In this document: positions 1 through 5,239 of the stretch, one piece after another
Layout: the number at the start of each line of letters is the position of its first letter
Numbering within the stretch: position 1 is the first letter of the stretch
DNA from: Candidatus Delongbacteria bacterium
GTDB taxonomy: Bacteria > JAGOEH01
Direction of reading: 5' to 3'
DNA: 5,239 bases
Assembly (NCBI GenBank): GCA_017997825.1
Contig: JAGOEH010000217.1
Location: forward strand, 1-5,239
The notes under the pieces: model-generated
Seen by the model: only the letters and a program-made list of their open reading frames with translations
Told to the model about the DNA's origin: nothing
Databases searched by the model: none
Program-made: the position numbers and the translations under genes

Positions 1-142
1 TACCCGCAATCCACCAGGGAAGGTTCCGGCCCGACAGAAAAAACTGATCGGTTCCTTTACCGGCCTTCCTGGAATAGTAGACAGCCATGGCCATGATGAT
101 CACAGAATAAACCAAAACAACCAAACCATCCAACCAATGCAT
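1..142 (-). CDS. Sodium:solute symporter family transporter, N-terminal fragment (cut by left edge)
   Basis: This reading frame starts with ATG at 142-140 and runs off the left edge after 47 codons. Seen: a hydrophobic first helix (about residues 4-23, LDGLVVLVYSVIIMAMAV), a short basic loop with RKAGKGTD, then FFLSGRNLPWWIAG at residues 34-47. That last block is the hallmark start of the second helix in the sodium:solute symporter (SSF) family, whose members import sugars, amino acids, carboxylates or vitamins with Na+ across the inner membrane. The start is supported by AAGGGG about five bases upstream. It lies 18 bases after the stop of the pseudouridine synthase gene, so it is probably its operon partner. 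The substrate cannot be told from this fragment. The family call is fairly firm, because hydrophobicity and the GRNLPWW block agree. Confidence 0.82.
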   Translation of the reverse strand, partial: MHWLDGLVVLVYSVIIMAMAVYYSRKAGKGTDQFFLSGRNLPWWIAG

Positions 143-160
143 AGATCCCCTTTCCGCTCT

Positions 161-1153
161 CTATGAGTTAATCCACTGATCCAGCTTACCAAACAGACTC
201 TCCGCCAGGCTGAACAAAAACGACTGGGAGGGCGCTGTGAATGTCTTATAATTCAAATAGGTCAGAGGTGCCGATAACCCTTGAAACTTCAGCTTGTAAG
301 CCAGCAAAAACTGCCACTGCAGGTCATGATGCTGGAAAAAATACTGATTGATATCCGGTTTTCCATACTTGGGATCCCCGACAATCGGATGATGAATATA
401 GGCCAATTGAGCCCGTAATTGATGGGATTTTCCCGTTTCCAGCTCCATCTCAACCAGGCTAAATCCATCCTTGCAGCGTATCGGACGGAGCCGGGAACGG
501 CATAGTACCGCACCCGGAATATAGGTCTCAAAAATGTAAACCATATTTTCATCTTTGGTTTTTCGCAAATAGTGTGACAAAACCATTTCCTGATCAATCT
601 CTCCGTTCACCACAGCCAGGTAGTATTTCTGAACCCGGCCGGCTTGCATCCCTTCATTCAATACTCGAAGCGTCTGGTAGGTCTTGCCGAACATAATCAG
701 ACCCTCCGTATTCCGATCCAATCGATTGATACTACCGGAACGGAAATTCCGAAATGCATCCGGATACTTCAACTGCAAATAACGGTTGACCAGATAAACC
801 ATATCATCGTTTGAGTCGGCCTGATCGGCTTGGCTGAGAGTTCCGGCCTCTTTATAGATAACCAGGATATTTTCATCCTCAAATACAATGTTTATATCTT
901 TGATCAAATCTTCCAAATCCCGGATCTCAAGCACGCTATCCGTTTCATGGACATCGGTCAGGTTAACCAGCAACTGGACAAAATCATTATTTTCCAGAAC
1001 ATAGGTGTATTGAACCCGCTTACCGTTAACCTTGATCTTCTTTTCCCGGATCAGCCGGTATACCAGATCCTTTGGAGCCTGCGGCAGTTGCCGCAGCAGA
1101 AATTTGTCCAGCCTGCGACCCTCATTGCTGGAATTGATCATCCATTCTTCCAT
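161..1153 (-). CDS. RluA-family 23S rRNA pseudouridine synthase (RluC-like, with S4 domain)
   Basis: The product (330 aa) should isomerise specific uridines of 23S rRNA to pseudouridine. Seen: an N-terminal S4 RNA-binding domain at about residues 13-62 (RRLDKFLLRQL, then VYRLIREKKIKVNGKRV). The catalytic domain covers about 88-300. Its active-site block INRLDRNTEGL (142-152) carries the catalytic Asp at 146. The second conserved block ETGKSHQLRAQL (239-250) is followed by HPIVGDPKYG. Length and order match RluC/RluD-type enzymes, and the APKDLVYRLIREKKI stretch is most like the RluC branch. The exact target uridine cannot be read from sequence. The family's usual HRLD...TSG reads NRLD...TEG here. 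The start is uncertain: ATG at 1153 has GGAGAG 11 bases upstream, while ATG at 1141 (fifth codon) has GGAAG five bases upstream. It probably has its own promoter and precedes a symporter gene by 18 bases. Confidence 0.93.
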   Translation of the reverse strand: MEEWMINSSNEGRRLDKFLLRQLPQAPKDLVYRLIREKKIKVNGKRVQYTYVLENNDFVQLLVNLTDVHETDSVLEIRDLEDLIKDINIVFEDENILVIYKEAGTLSQADQADSNDDMVYLVNRYLQLKYPDAFRNFRSGSINRLDRNTEGLIMFGKTYQTLRVLNEGMQAGRVQKYYLAVVNGEIDQEMVLSHYLRKTKDENMVYIFETYIPGAVLCRSRLRPIRCKDGFSLVEMELETGKSHQLRAQLAYIHHPIVGDPKYGKPDINQYFFQHHDLQWQFLLAYKLKFQGLSAPLTYLNYKTFTAPSQSFLFSLAESLFGKLDQWINS

Positions 1154-1212
1154 AGAAGTATTGTCTCTCCGGTGATAGATTTCTTTACAAAAGCGATTTA
1201 ACCGTTTGCATC

Positions 1213-1246
1213 ATTATAAATAAACACTCTTCGATGAAAAAGTCAA
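1213..1246 (-). promoter_or_regulatory. Probable sigma-70 promoter for the pseudouridine synthase gene
   Basis: Read on the minus strand, a perfect TATAAT (1218-1213) lies in the 100-base gap between tsaB and the pseudouridine synthase gene. Sixteen bases upstream is TTTTCA (1240-1235), a 4/6 match to the -35 consensus. A better -35 match, TTGACT (1246-1241), is 22 bases away, too far for normal spacing. Predicted transcription would begin near 1206, giving a leader of about 50 bases. No convincing terminator for tsaB is visible in the gap, so read-through from upstream probably also occurs. Confidence 0.5.
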
Positions 1247-1253
1247 GTTTTTT

Positions 1254-1973
1254 TTATACCTCGTTCCATAAATTCTCAATATATAATTGATACTTCTTCT
1301 TTTTTTGCCGGCGATGCACCAATTCGGCTTCCGATTCTCTCAGATAGAGAGGCTGGAAATCGGACAAGGGGATGGTCAACCGGTCAGTATCGGATAAGAG
1401 CAGAGGCCAGTCGGCCGCGAATCCGCGAACAAGGCTCAAGGGGAAGGGCTGATTCCAGTCGGCTGCCAGTTTTTCCGACCGGGTGAACACCGCCTCTCCG
1501 GTACCGATGCGCTCCGGCAATTCGGCTTTCAGAATCAGGGTCTCTTCAATGAGAATCGGGATGGTTCCGGGATGGTTCCGATAGCGGCCGAAATATAGTT
1601 CGTCTCTGATTCCGGGAATCAATCCGATACAATCCCCTGAATTCGGGGATTGCCTAACTCCATCCATCATCAACAGCAGCAGCGAGGATAATCCCAGCAC
1701 CGGGATTTTATAATGATAGGCCAATGTTTTGATCACCACGGTACCGATCCGGGTTCCGGTAAAGGATCCGGGGCCCAGCACTGCCATCAGATGATCGAAC
1801 TGAGACAGATCCAGCCGGCATTCTCGCAGCAGGAAATCCAAACGATTCAGCAGGGTCTCGGAATGGGTTTTGGGCAAATCCAAGCCCAGATGAGCGATAA
1901 TACGCTGCCGATCAAAAACTACCATCCGCCCCAGATTGGAGGAGGTATCGACAGCCAACGTTAAACCGTTCAT
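1254..1973 (-). CDS. tsaB: tRNA threonylcarbamoyladenosine (t6A) biosynthesis protein TsaB
   Basis: TsaB is the catalytically inactive paralogue of TsaD. It binds TsaD and TsaE in the cytoplasmic complex that transfers threonylcarbamoyl to A37 of ANN-decoding tRNAs. Seen in the 239 aa product: the ASKHA-fold opening TLAVDTSSN (5-13), a conserved HSE (37-39), the diagnostic GPGSFTGTRIG (67-77), IPVLGLSSL (90-98), and the C-terminal PLYLRESEAEL (208-218) that ends most TsaB proteins. The size is normal for the family. The start overlaps the tsaE stop by one base (TAATG), implying translational coupling. A basic tail RRQKKKKYQ (221-229) follows the last conserved motif. An 11-base tandem repeat sits inside the gene (1558-1579) without breaking the frame. 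tsaD and tsaC are not in this window, so the pathway must be completed elsewhere. Confidence 0.95.
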   Translation of the reverse strand: MNGLTLAVDTSSNLGRMVVFDRQRIIAHLGLDLPKTHSETLLNRLDFLLRECRLDLSQFDHLMAVLGPGSFTGTRIGTVVIKTLAYHYKIPVLGLSSLLLLMMDGVRQSPNSGDCIGLIPGIRDELYFGRYRNHPGTIPILIEETLILKAELPERIGTGEAVFTRSEKLAADWNQPFPLSLVRGFAADWPLLLSDTDRLTIPLSDFQPLYLRESEAELVHRRQKKKKYQLYIENLWNEV

Positions 1974-2473
1974 TAGAACTCACTTTCATGACGTGGTGAA
2001 TCGGTGATGTTCGCAAAGAAATCCTCGGTTTCATCACAGTCCGAAAAAAAATAAAACTGGCGGCTATGAGGTCCTAGTGGTTTGATGAAGATTCCAATCA
2101 GGGGATAAAACAGATCATAGTCCCGAACCTTGTAAGCCCACTCCACCAGGAATAGATTGGCGGGGTCATCCAATTGATCGGAGAGACCGAGCTCATCCAG
2201 TTCCAAACTGGATTTGAGACGATAGAGATCAAGATGGAACAGGGTTCGCTGGGGAGTAGGATATTGATGAATTAAAGTGAAGGTAGGACTGTCGACCCGA
2301 TTGGAGTCGACACCGAGGGCGGCGGCCAGGAATCGGATGAACGTAGTTTTGCCGGAGCCAAGCGGGCCATCCAGGGTGAAATGGACGCCCGGAATCAGAT
2401 GGGAGGCGACCCTGACGGCCAATTGACGGGTTTGATCGAGGGAATGGCAGAGATGCTTGGCCTGGTATTTCAT
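1973..2473 (-). CDS. tsaE: t6A biosynthesis ATPase TsaE
   Basis: TsaE is the small P-loop ATPase that drives turnover of the TsaB-TsaD complex during t6A formation on tRNA. Seen in the 166 aa product: Walker A GPLGSGKTTF (36-45), the switch-like SPTFTLIHQY (62-71), HLDLYRL (80-86) at the Walker B position, LELDELGLSDQLD (90-102), and LVEWAYKV (109-116), where many homologues have VEWP. The C-terminal 30 residues are poorly conserved in the family and rich in acidic and aromatic residues here. The ATG overlaps the purE stop by four bases (ATGA), and no Shine-Dalgarno sequence is visible before it. Translation therefore probably depends on ribosomes finishing purE. The gene in turn overlaps tsaB by one base. 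Confidence 0.95.
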   Translation of the reverse strand: MKYQAKHLCHSLDQTRQLAVRVASHLIPGVHFTLDGPLGSGKTTFIRFLAAALGVDSNRVDSPTFTLIHQYPTPQRTLFHLDLYRLKSSLELDELGLSDQLDDPANLFLVEWAYKVRDYDLFYPLIGIFIKPLGPHSRQFYFFSDCDETEDFFANITDSPRHESEF

Positions 2474-2925
2474 TCGGCTAATCGATGTTTATAAGCCTGA
2501 TATCGGGTTTCCAGTTCCGGCTGGGACAGAGCTAGGATTTGGACGGCAAAAAGGGCGGCATTCTTCATTCCGGCCTTCCCGATTGCCATCGAGGCGACAG
2601 GAACTCCCCCGGGCATCTGAACAATGGCCAGCAATGCATCCATCCCTTGGAGGGAGGATCCGGGCAGAGGAACGCCGATTACCGGCAGATGAGTGTAGGA
2701 GGCGATGACTCCGGGGAGATGGGCGGCCATTCCTGCCGCCGCGATGATCACCTTAATCCCGCGACCTGCAGCCTCTTTGGCCAGATTACGGGTCTGTTCC
2801 GGTTTTCGGTGAGCCGAAGAATAATGCAGCTCGAAGTCCACGCCGAATTCATCCAGGACGTCCTTCAAGGGCTGCACATAATCGCTGTCGGAAGCGCTGC
2901 CTAAAATTACCAGAATTGATGCCAT
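2470..2925 (-). CDS. purE: 5-(carboxyamino)imidazole ribonucleotide mutase (class I PurE)
   Basis: PurE converts N5-CAIR to CAIR in de novo purine synthesis. Seen in the 151 aa product: phosphate-binding GSASDSD (9-15), SAHRKP (37-42) with the catalytic-type His at 39, AAAGMAAHLPG (62-72), and LQGMDALLAIVQMPGG (92-107) followed by PVASMAIG. The SAHR and AAHLPG blocks mark class I (the N5-CAIR mutase that works after PurK) rather than class II AIR carboxylase, which has SAHK and AGRSN. The usual GAGGAAHLPG reads AAGMAAHLPG here. I chose the ATG at 2925 because AGGAG lies seven bases upstream and the family begins just there; a longer frame from 2967 adds 14 unconserved residues. It heads the purE-tsaE-tsaB unit. 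No purK is in view. A promoter must lie in 2926-2991, since a terminator stands upstream, but only weak matches (TTGAAT, 15 bases, TATCAA) are seen. Confidence 0.95.
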   Translation of the reverse strand: MASILVILGSASDSDYVQPLKDVLDEFGVDFELHYSSAHRKPEQTRNLAKEAAGRGIKVIIAAAGMAAHLPGVIASYTHLPVIGVPLPGSSLQGMDALLAIVQMPGGVPVASMAIGKAGMKNAALFAVQILALSQPELETRYQAYKHRLAE

Positions 2926-2991
2926 AGTGCCACTCCTGTTGAAAATTGATATTGACTTTTCCAGCAATTCAAGTTAGTTTAATCAACGGGC

Positions 2992-3020
2992 AAAAAAAAA
3001 ACCACCCTGCGGTGGTTTTT
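2992..3020 (-). terminator. Rho-independent terminator of the tRNA-Ala gene
   Basis: On the minus strand a perfect six-pair stem ACCACC / GGTGGT closes a four-base loop, is extended by flanking A-T pairs, and is followed by a run of ten T. It begins one base after the tRNA 3' end, so it must terminate the tRNA transcript. The A-rich side gives only five T after the stem on the plus strand, so activity in that direction would be weaker. Confidence 0.93.
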
Positions 3021-3021
3021 C

Positions 3022-3094
3022 TGGAGCTAAGGGGAGTCGAACCCCTGACCTTCTGACTGCCAGTCAGACGCGCTCCCAGCTGCGCTATAGCCCC
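3022..3094 (-). tRNA. tRNA-Ala, anticodon GGC
   Basis: A complete 73-base cloverleaf can be folded by hand. The acceptor stem GGGGCTA / TAGCTCC has seven pairs, including G3-U70, the alanine identity pair. The D stem is GCGC/GCGC. The anticodon stem TCTGA/TCAGA encloses loop CTGGCAG with anticodon GGC, which reads the alanine codon GCC. The variable loop is AGGTC, and the T stem AGGGG/CCCCT encloses TTCGACT. The discriminator base is A. CCA is not encoded (the next bases are GAA), so it must be added by a CCA-adding enzyme. The gene is monocistronic, with its own promoter and an adjoining terminator. Confidence 0.97.
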
Positions 3095-3111
3095 GTGTTT
3101 AATGTAGGTCA

Positions 3112-3140
3112 ATAATAACCTTTTTTTCGGGATTTGTCAA
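3112..3140 (-). promoter_or_regulatory. Strong sigma-70 promoter of the tRNA-Ala gene
   Basis: On the minus strand a perfect -35 box TTGACA (3140-3135) is followed after exactly 17 bases by TATTAT (3117-3112), a 5/6 match to the -10 consensus. The predicted start is near 3105, about eleven bases before the mature tRNA 5' end, as expected for a short leader removed by RNase P. The spacer contains a run of seven A. Confidence 0.92.
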
Positions 3141-3208
3141 GGCTTTTTTCAACGATCCCCAAAAAATACCGACGACTCGGAATTCCATTGAGCAGGAAAG
3201 GGAATCAG

Positions 3209-4267
3209 ATGATTGTGGAAGGAAAGGAATACCGCACCGTATGGATGGAAGGCGGAACAGTCTGTATGATCGACCAGACACAACTGCCTCATACCTTCAG
3301 TATTATCCGGGCTGACAGGTGGCAGGAAACCGCGGATGCGATCCGTACCATGCTGGTTCGGGGAGCGGGAGCTTTGGCCGCTGCCGGAGCTTATGGAATG
3401 GTCCAGGTTTTTCAAACCGCCCGCAATCGTGCCGATATCGACGACGGATACCAGCATCTGAGGCAAACCCGTCCCACGGCCCAGAATCTTTTTTACTCGC
3501 TGGATCGAGTTAAACAAGCCGGATTATCCGTCACACAGGTTGAGAAACAGGCCGCAGCCGCTCTGCAAATGGCCGACCAGCTGTCGGATGACGATTCGCA
3601 GATGGCTTCCCGGATTGGAGACCACGGCAATCCGTTGATCACCTCAGGTATGAAAATCCTGACTCACTGTAATGCCGGCTGGCTGGCCTTTGTGGATTGG
3701 GGAACCGCTATCGCGCCGATCTATAAGGCCCATCGACAGGGTAAATCCGTTATGGTCTGGGTCGATGAAACCCGCCCCCTGCTTCAGGGAGCCCGACTGA
3801 CCGCCTGGGAACTCGCCCAGTTCGGAGTCCCCCACCGGATTATCCCGGATAATGCCGCCGCATATTACATGGCCTCCGGCCAGGTCGATATGGTCATCAC
3901 CGGCGCTGACCGCATCGCCGCCAACGGGGATACCGCCAATAAAATCGGCACGCTCGACCGAGCCATTCTGGCTCACTATTACCAGATTCCCTTCTATATC
4001 GCCGCTCCCACCACCACCATCGACTGGAATACTCCATCCGGCCAGGCCATACCCATCGAACAACGATCCCCCGATGAGGTTCACACCATATCAGGACTCG
4101 CTCCGGACGGGAAAATTACCCGGATCCGGATTACTCCGGCTTCCAGTCCGGCCTCCAATCCGGCATTCGACGTCACACCGGCCGGCCTGATCCACGGTTT
4201 TATCACTGAAAAGGGAATATACCGTCCCGACCAGCTCCATCAACTCAATCCCCAATCCAACGGCTAA
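3209..4267 (+). CDS. mtnA: S-methyl-5-thioribose-1-phosphate isomerase family protein (MtnA-like)
   Basis: Enzymes of this eIF2B-like family convert methylthioribose-1-phosphate to methylthioribulose-1-phosphate in methionine salvage. Some relatives act on 5-deoxyribose-1-phosphate or other pentose phosphates. Seen in the 352 aa product: THCNAG (152-157) with the catalytic Cys at 154, VDETRPLLQGARLTAWEL (185-202), TGADRIAANGDTANKIGT (231-248) with the catalytic Asp at 234, AAPTTTID (265-272), SPDEV (287-291) and NPAFDVTP (317-324). Length and Cys-Asp spacing agree with Bacillus MtnA (Cys160, Asp240). The normally conserved RGAPAIG reads RGAGALA (51-57). The ATG at 3209 is chosen because AGGAAAGGGA precedes it and family homology begins there; an upstream TTG at 3134 would add 25 unconserved residues across the tRNA promoter. 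No other methionine-salvage gene is nearby, so the physiological substrate is uncertain. No clear promoter is seen in 3095-3208. Confidence 0.9.
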   Translation: MIVEGKEYRTVWMEGGTVCMIDQTQLPHTFSIIRADRWQETADAIRTMLVRGAGALAAAGAYGMVQVFQTARNRADIDDGYQHLRQTRPTAQNLFYSLDRVKQAGLSVTQVEKQAAAALQMADQLSDDDSQMASRIGDHGNPLITSGMKILTHCNAGWLAFVDWGTAIAPIYKAHRQGKSVMVWVDETRPLLQGARLTAWELAQFGVPHRIIPDNAAAYYMASGQVDMVITGADRIAANGDTANKIGTLDRAILAHYYQIPFYIAAPTTTIDWNTPSGQAIPIEQRSPDEVHTISGLAPDGKITRIRITPASSPASNPAFDVTPAGLIHGFITEKGIYRPDQLHQLNPQSNG

Positions 4268-4296
4268 CCTTGATTAACCGTCACTTCAGGAGAACT

Positions 4297-5076
4297 ATGA
4301 AAAAACTATTCCTGCCCGCGTTGACCCTTCTCCTGCTTTTCGCCTCACACCAGGCCCAAAAGAGGAACCAAGAACTCAAACCGGCCACCTTCGGCTATTT
4401 CCTGACCCTGGGTACCGGATACCTGCTGCCCAGCGGGTCCATTCAGGATCTGGCCGGCAACTCCTCCTTCCTGCAATTGGGATTCCAAACCAGACTCAAA
4501 TCCAAACTCTACGGGGGATTCGATTTTAATATCGCCAGCCTGCCGGCCGAGTTTCAACATGATCCCGCTTTGGGTTATGAACAGGAGCGGCGCTGGTATC
4601 AAATCTCCCTGATCGGGACCTGGTATGCCTGGACTCCGGCTAAACCCATGAATTACCGATATTTTTATGCTTTCAGCCCCAAACAGGGGCTCTTCCTTTC
4701 CGTCAAGGGAGGCTATTATCACCACGCCCTGATCTTCAAGGTCCTACAGGTGAAAAAAACCTTCTGGGAAGAAAGCGATATGAATTTTTCACGAAAAGGT
4801 TTCGGATGTGCGGCCGGACTTGGTTTTCTAAAGGTGTTTGACATCGGATTCGGAATTCCGATCGGTTTGCAACTGACCGCCTATTATCATCTGGTCTCGA
4901 CCAATCCGGGAAAAAAGATTTATTATTATTATAACGGCACCGAATTTGTCGATCGGGAAACCCCCTATCCCGGCAGCCTTAAGGAGAATTACTGGCAGAT
5001 CAACCTTTCATTTCTGATCTTCAGCCTGAAAACACCCTCGACCGGCAAGCCATCCGGATCGAAGATCACCCCCTGA
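4297..5076 (+). CDS. Predicted outer-membrane beta-barrel protein, function unknown
   Basis: I do not recognise a named family. Seen in the 259 aa product: a signal peptide (MKK, then hydrophobic residues 4-16, with likely cleavage near 16-20). About eight amphipathic strands with alternating aromatic or aliphatic residues follow, at roughly 32-45, 57-67, 70-82, 98-112, 129-147, 168-181, 186-200 and 230-244. This pattern and size suit a small eight-stranded outer-membrane barrel. Glycine- and tyrosine-rich segments such as GTGYLLPSG and SVKGGYYHHA support that. A 15-residue polar tail follows the last strand, so the protein does not end in the terminal Phe typical of many barrels. KIYYYYNG is encoded by a short TAT repeat. 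The ATG at 4297 has AGGAG four bases upstream; a TTG at 4270 would spoil the signal peptide. It follows mtnA by 29 bases and is probably cotranscribed. A periplasmic or lipid-binding role cannot be excluded. Confidence 0.7.
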   Translation: MKKLFLPALTLLLLFASHQAQKRNQELKPATFGYFLTLGTGYLLPSGSIQDLAGNSSFLQLGFQTRLKSKLYGGFDFNIASLPAEFQHDPALGYEQERRWYQISLIGTWYAWTPAKPMNYRYFYAFSPKQGLFLSVKGGYYHHALIFKVLQVKKTFWEESDMNFSRKGFGCAAGLGFLKVFDIGFGIPIGLQLTAYYHLVSTNPGKKIYYYYNGTEFVDRETPYPGSLKENYWQINLSFLIFSLKTPSTGKPSGSKITP

Positions 5077-5142
5077 CCGCTCCGGTCTCGTGATGACTCC
5101 GGAAGAGATTCACCCCTGATCCATAACTCGACAAACCAGCAC

Positions 5143-5239
5143 ATGATATTCACCCAGACAGAAATTCCGGTCGAAAAATTTGAGGAAGGGCACCAGGATT
5201 TGCGGGGTATTATTCTGGGAAATCATCCCGGTGGTCTGA
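5143..5239 (+). CDS. Possible start of an unidentified protein (cut by right edge)
   Basis: An open frame begins at ATG 5143 and runs 32 codons off the right edge, opening MIFTQTEIPVEKFEEG and ending RGIILGNHPGGL. The composition (acidic, glycine-rich, with many purine-first codons) looks protein-like, but I recognise no family. No Shine-Dalgarno is seen before the ATG; an in-frame TTG at 5200 has GAGGAAGG upstream. The frame is also open back to the stop of the barrel gene. A competing minus-strand frame, open from the right edge to a TGA at 5112-5110 and ending CRVMDQG, covers the same bases and could instead be the end of a convergent gene. Confidence 0.33.
   Translation, partial: MIFTQTEIPVEKFEEGHQDLRGIILGNHPGGL

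Noticed and set aside
2926-2967. Longer purE start at 2967
   Set aside because: It adds 14 residues before the conserved beginning, while AGGAG sits seven bases before ATG 2925.
3134-3208. N-terminal extension of the MtnA-like protein from TTG at 3134
   Set aside because: The 25 added residues are unlike the family, lack a ribosome-binding site and would overlap the tRNA promoter; ATG 3209 has a good site and fits the usual length.
3644-4084. Long open frame antisense to mtnA, and similar frames opposite or inside the other genes
   Set aside because: They lie inside strongly supported genes, show no recognisable motif, and have glycine- or proline-heavy compositions typical of shadow frames.
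4134-4164. Imperfect 12-base repeat in the 3' part of mtnA (TCCAGTCCGGCC / TCCAATCCGGCA)
   Set aside because: It encodes a PASSPASNPAF stretch, with only two diverged copies; it is low-complexity coding sequence rather than a repeat element.
4270-4296. TTG start for the barrel protein
   Set aside because: It would put nine extra residues before a clean MKK signal peptide; ATG 4297 has AGGAG just upstream.
4918-4933. Short TAT/ATT repeat as a possible phase-variation tract
   Set aside because: The repeat unit is three bases, so slippage would only add or remove tyrosines, and the tract is very short.
5040-5100. Possible terminator after the barrel gene
   Set aside because: Short GATC and GACC/GGTC inverted repeats exist but no T-run follows on either strand.

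Overview
The window is an ordinary-looking piece of a Gram-negative-type bacterial chromosome with roughly balanced base composition. It holds two divergent transcription units around a single tRNA gene. The organism cannot be named from the sequence. A predicted secreted beta-barrel protein implies an outer membrane, and promoters resemble the housekeeping sigma-70 consensus.

Left and centre, minus strand (about 2925 down to 1): purE (purine synthesis), tsaE and tsaB (tRNA t6A modification), an RluA-family 23S rRNA pseudouridine synthase, and the first 47 codons of a sodium:solute symporter cut by the left edge. purE, tsaE and tsaB overlap by a few bases at stop/start junctions (ATGA, TAATG), so they are very probably co-translated. 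A gap of 100 bases with a good -10 box separates tsaB from the pseudouridine synthase, which probably has its own promoter and is followed after 18 bases by the symporter.

Middle (2992-3140, minus strand): a self-contained tRNA-Ala(GGC) unit. It has a near-perfect promoter (TTGACA, 17 bases, TATTAT), a 73-base tRNA without encoded CCA, and a Rho-independent terminator starting one base after the tRNA. The terminator should insulate purE from tRNA transcription.

Right, plus strand (3209-5239): a MtnA-type sugar-phosphate isomerase, then 29 bases later a predicted eight-strand outer-membrane beta-barrel protein of unknown role. After that comes an unassigned open frame running off the right edge.

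Much of the content is translation-related: t6A modification, rRNA pseudouridylation and a tRNA gene. purE and mtnA add purine and sugar-phosphate metabolism. I found no mobile element, CRISPR array, phage gene or defence system, and no evidence of a new multi-gene system. The items most worth a second look are the altered substrate-loop motif in the MtnA homologue, the barrel protein linked to it, and the unresolved right edge.
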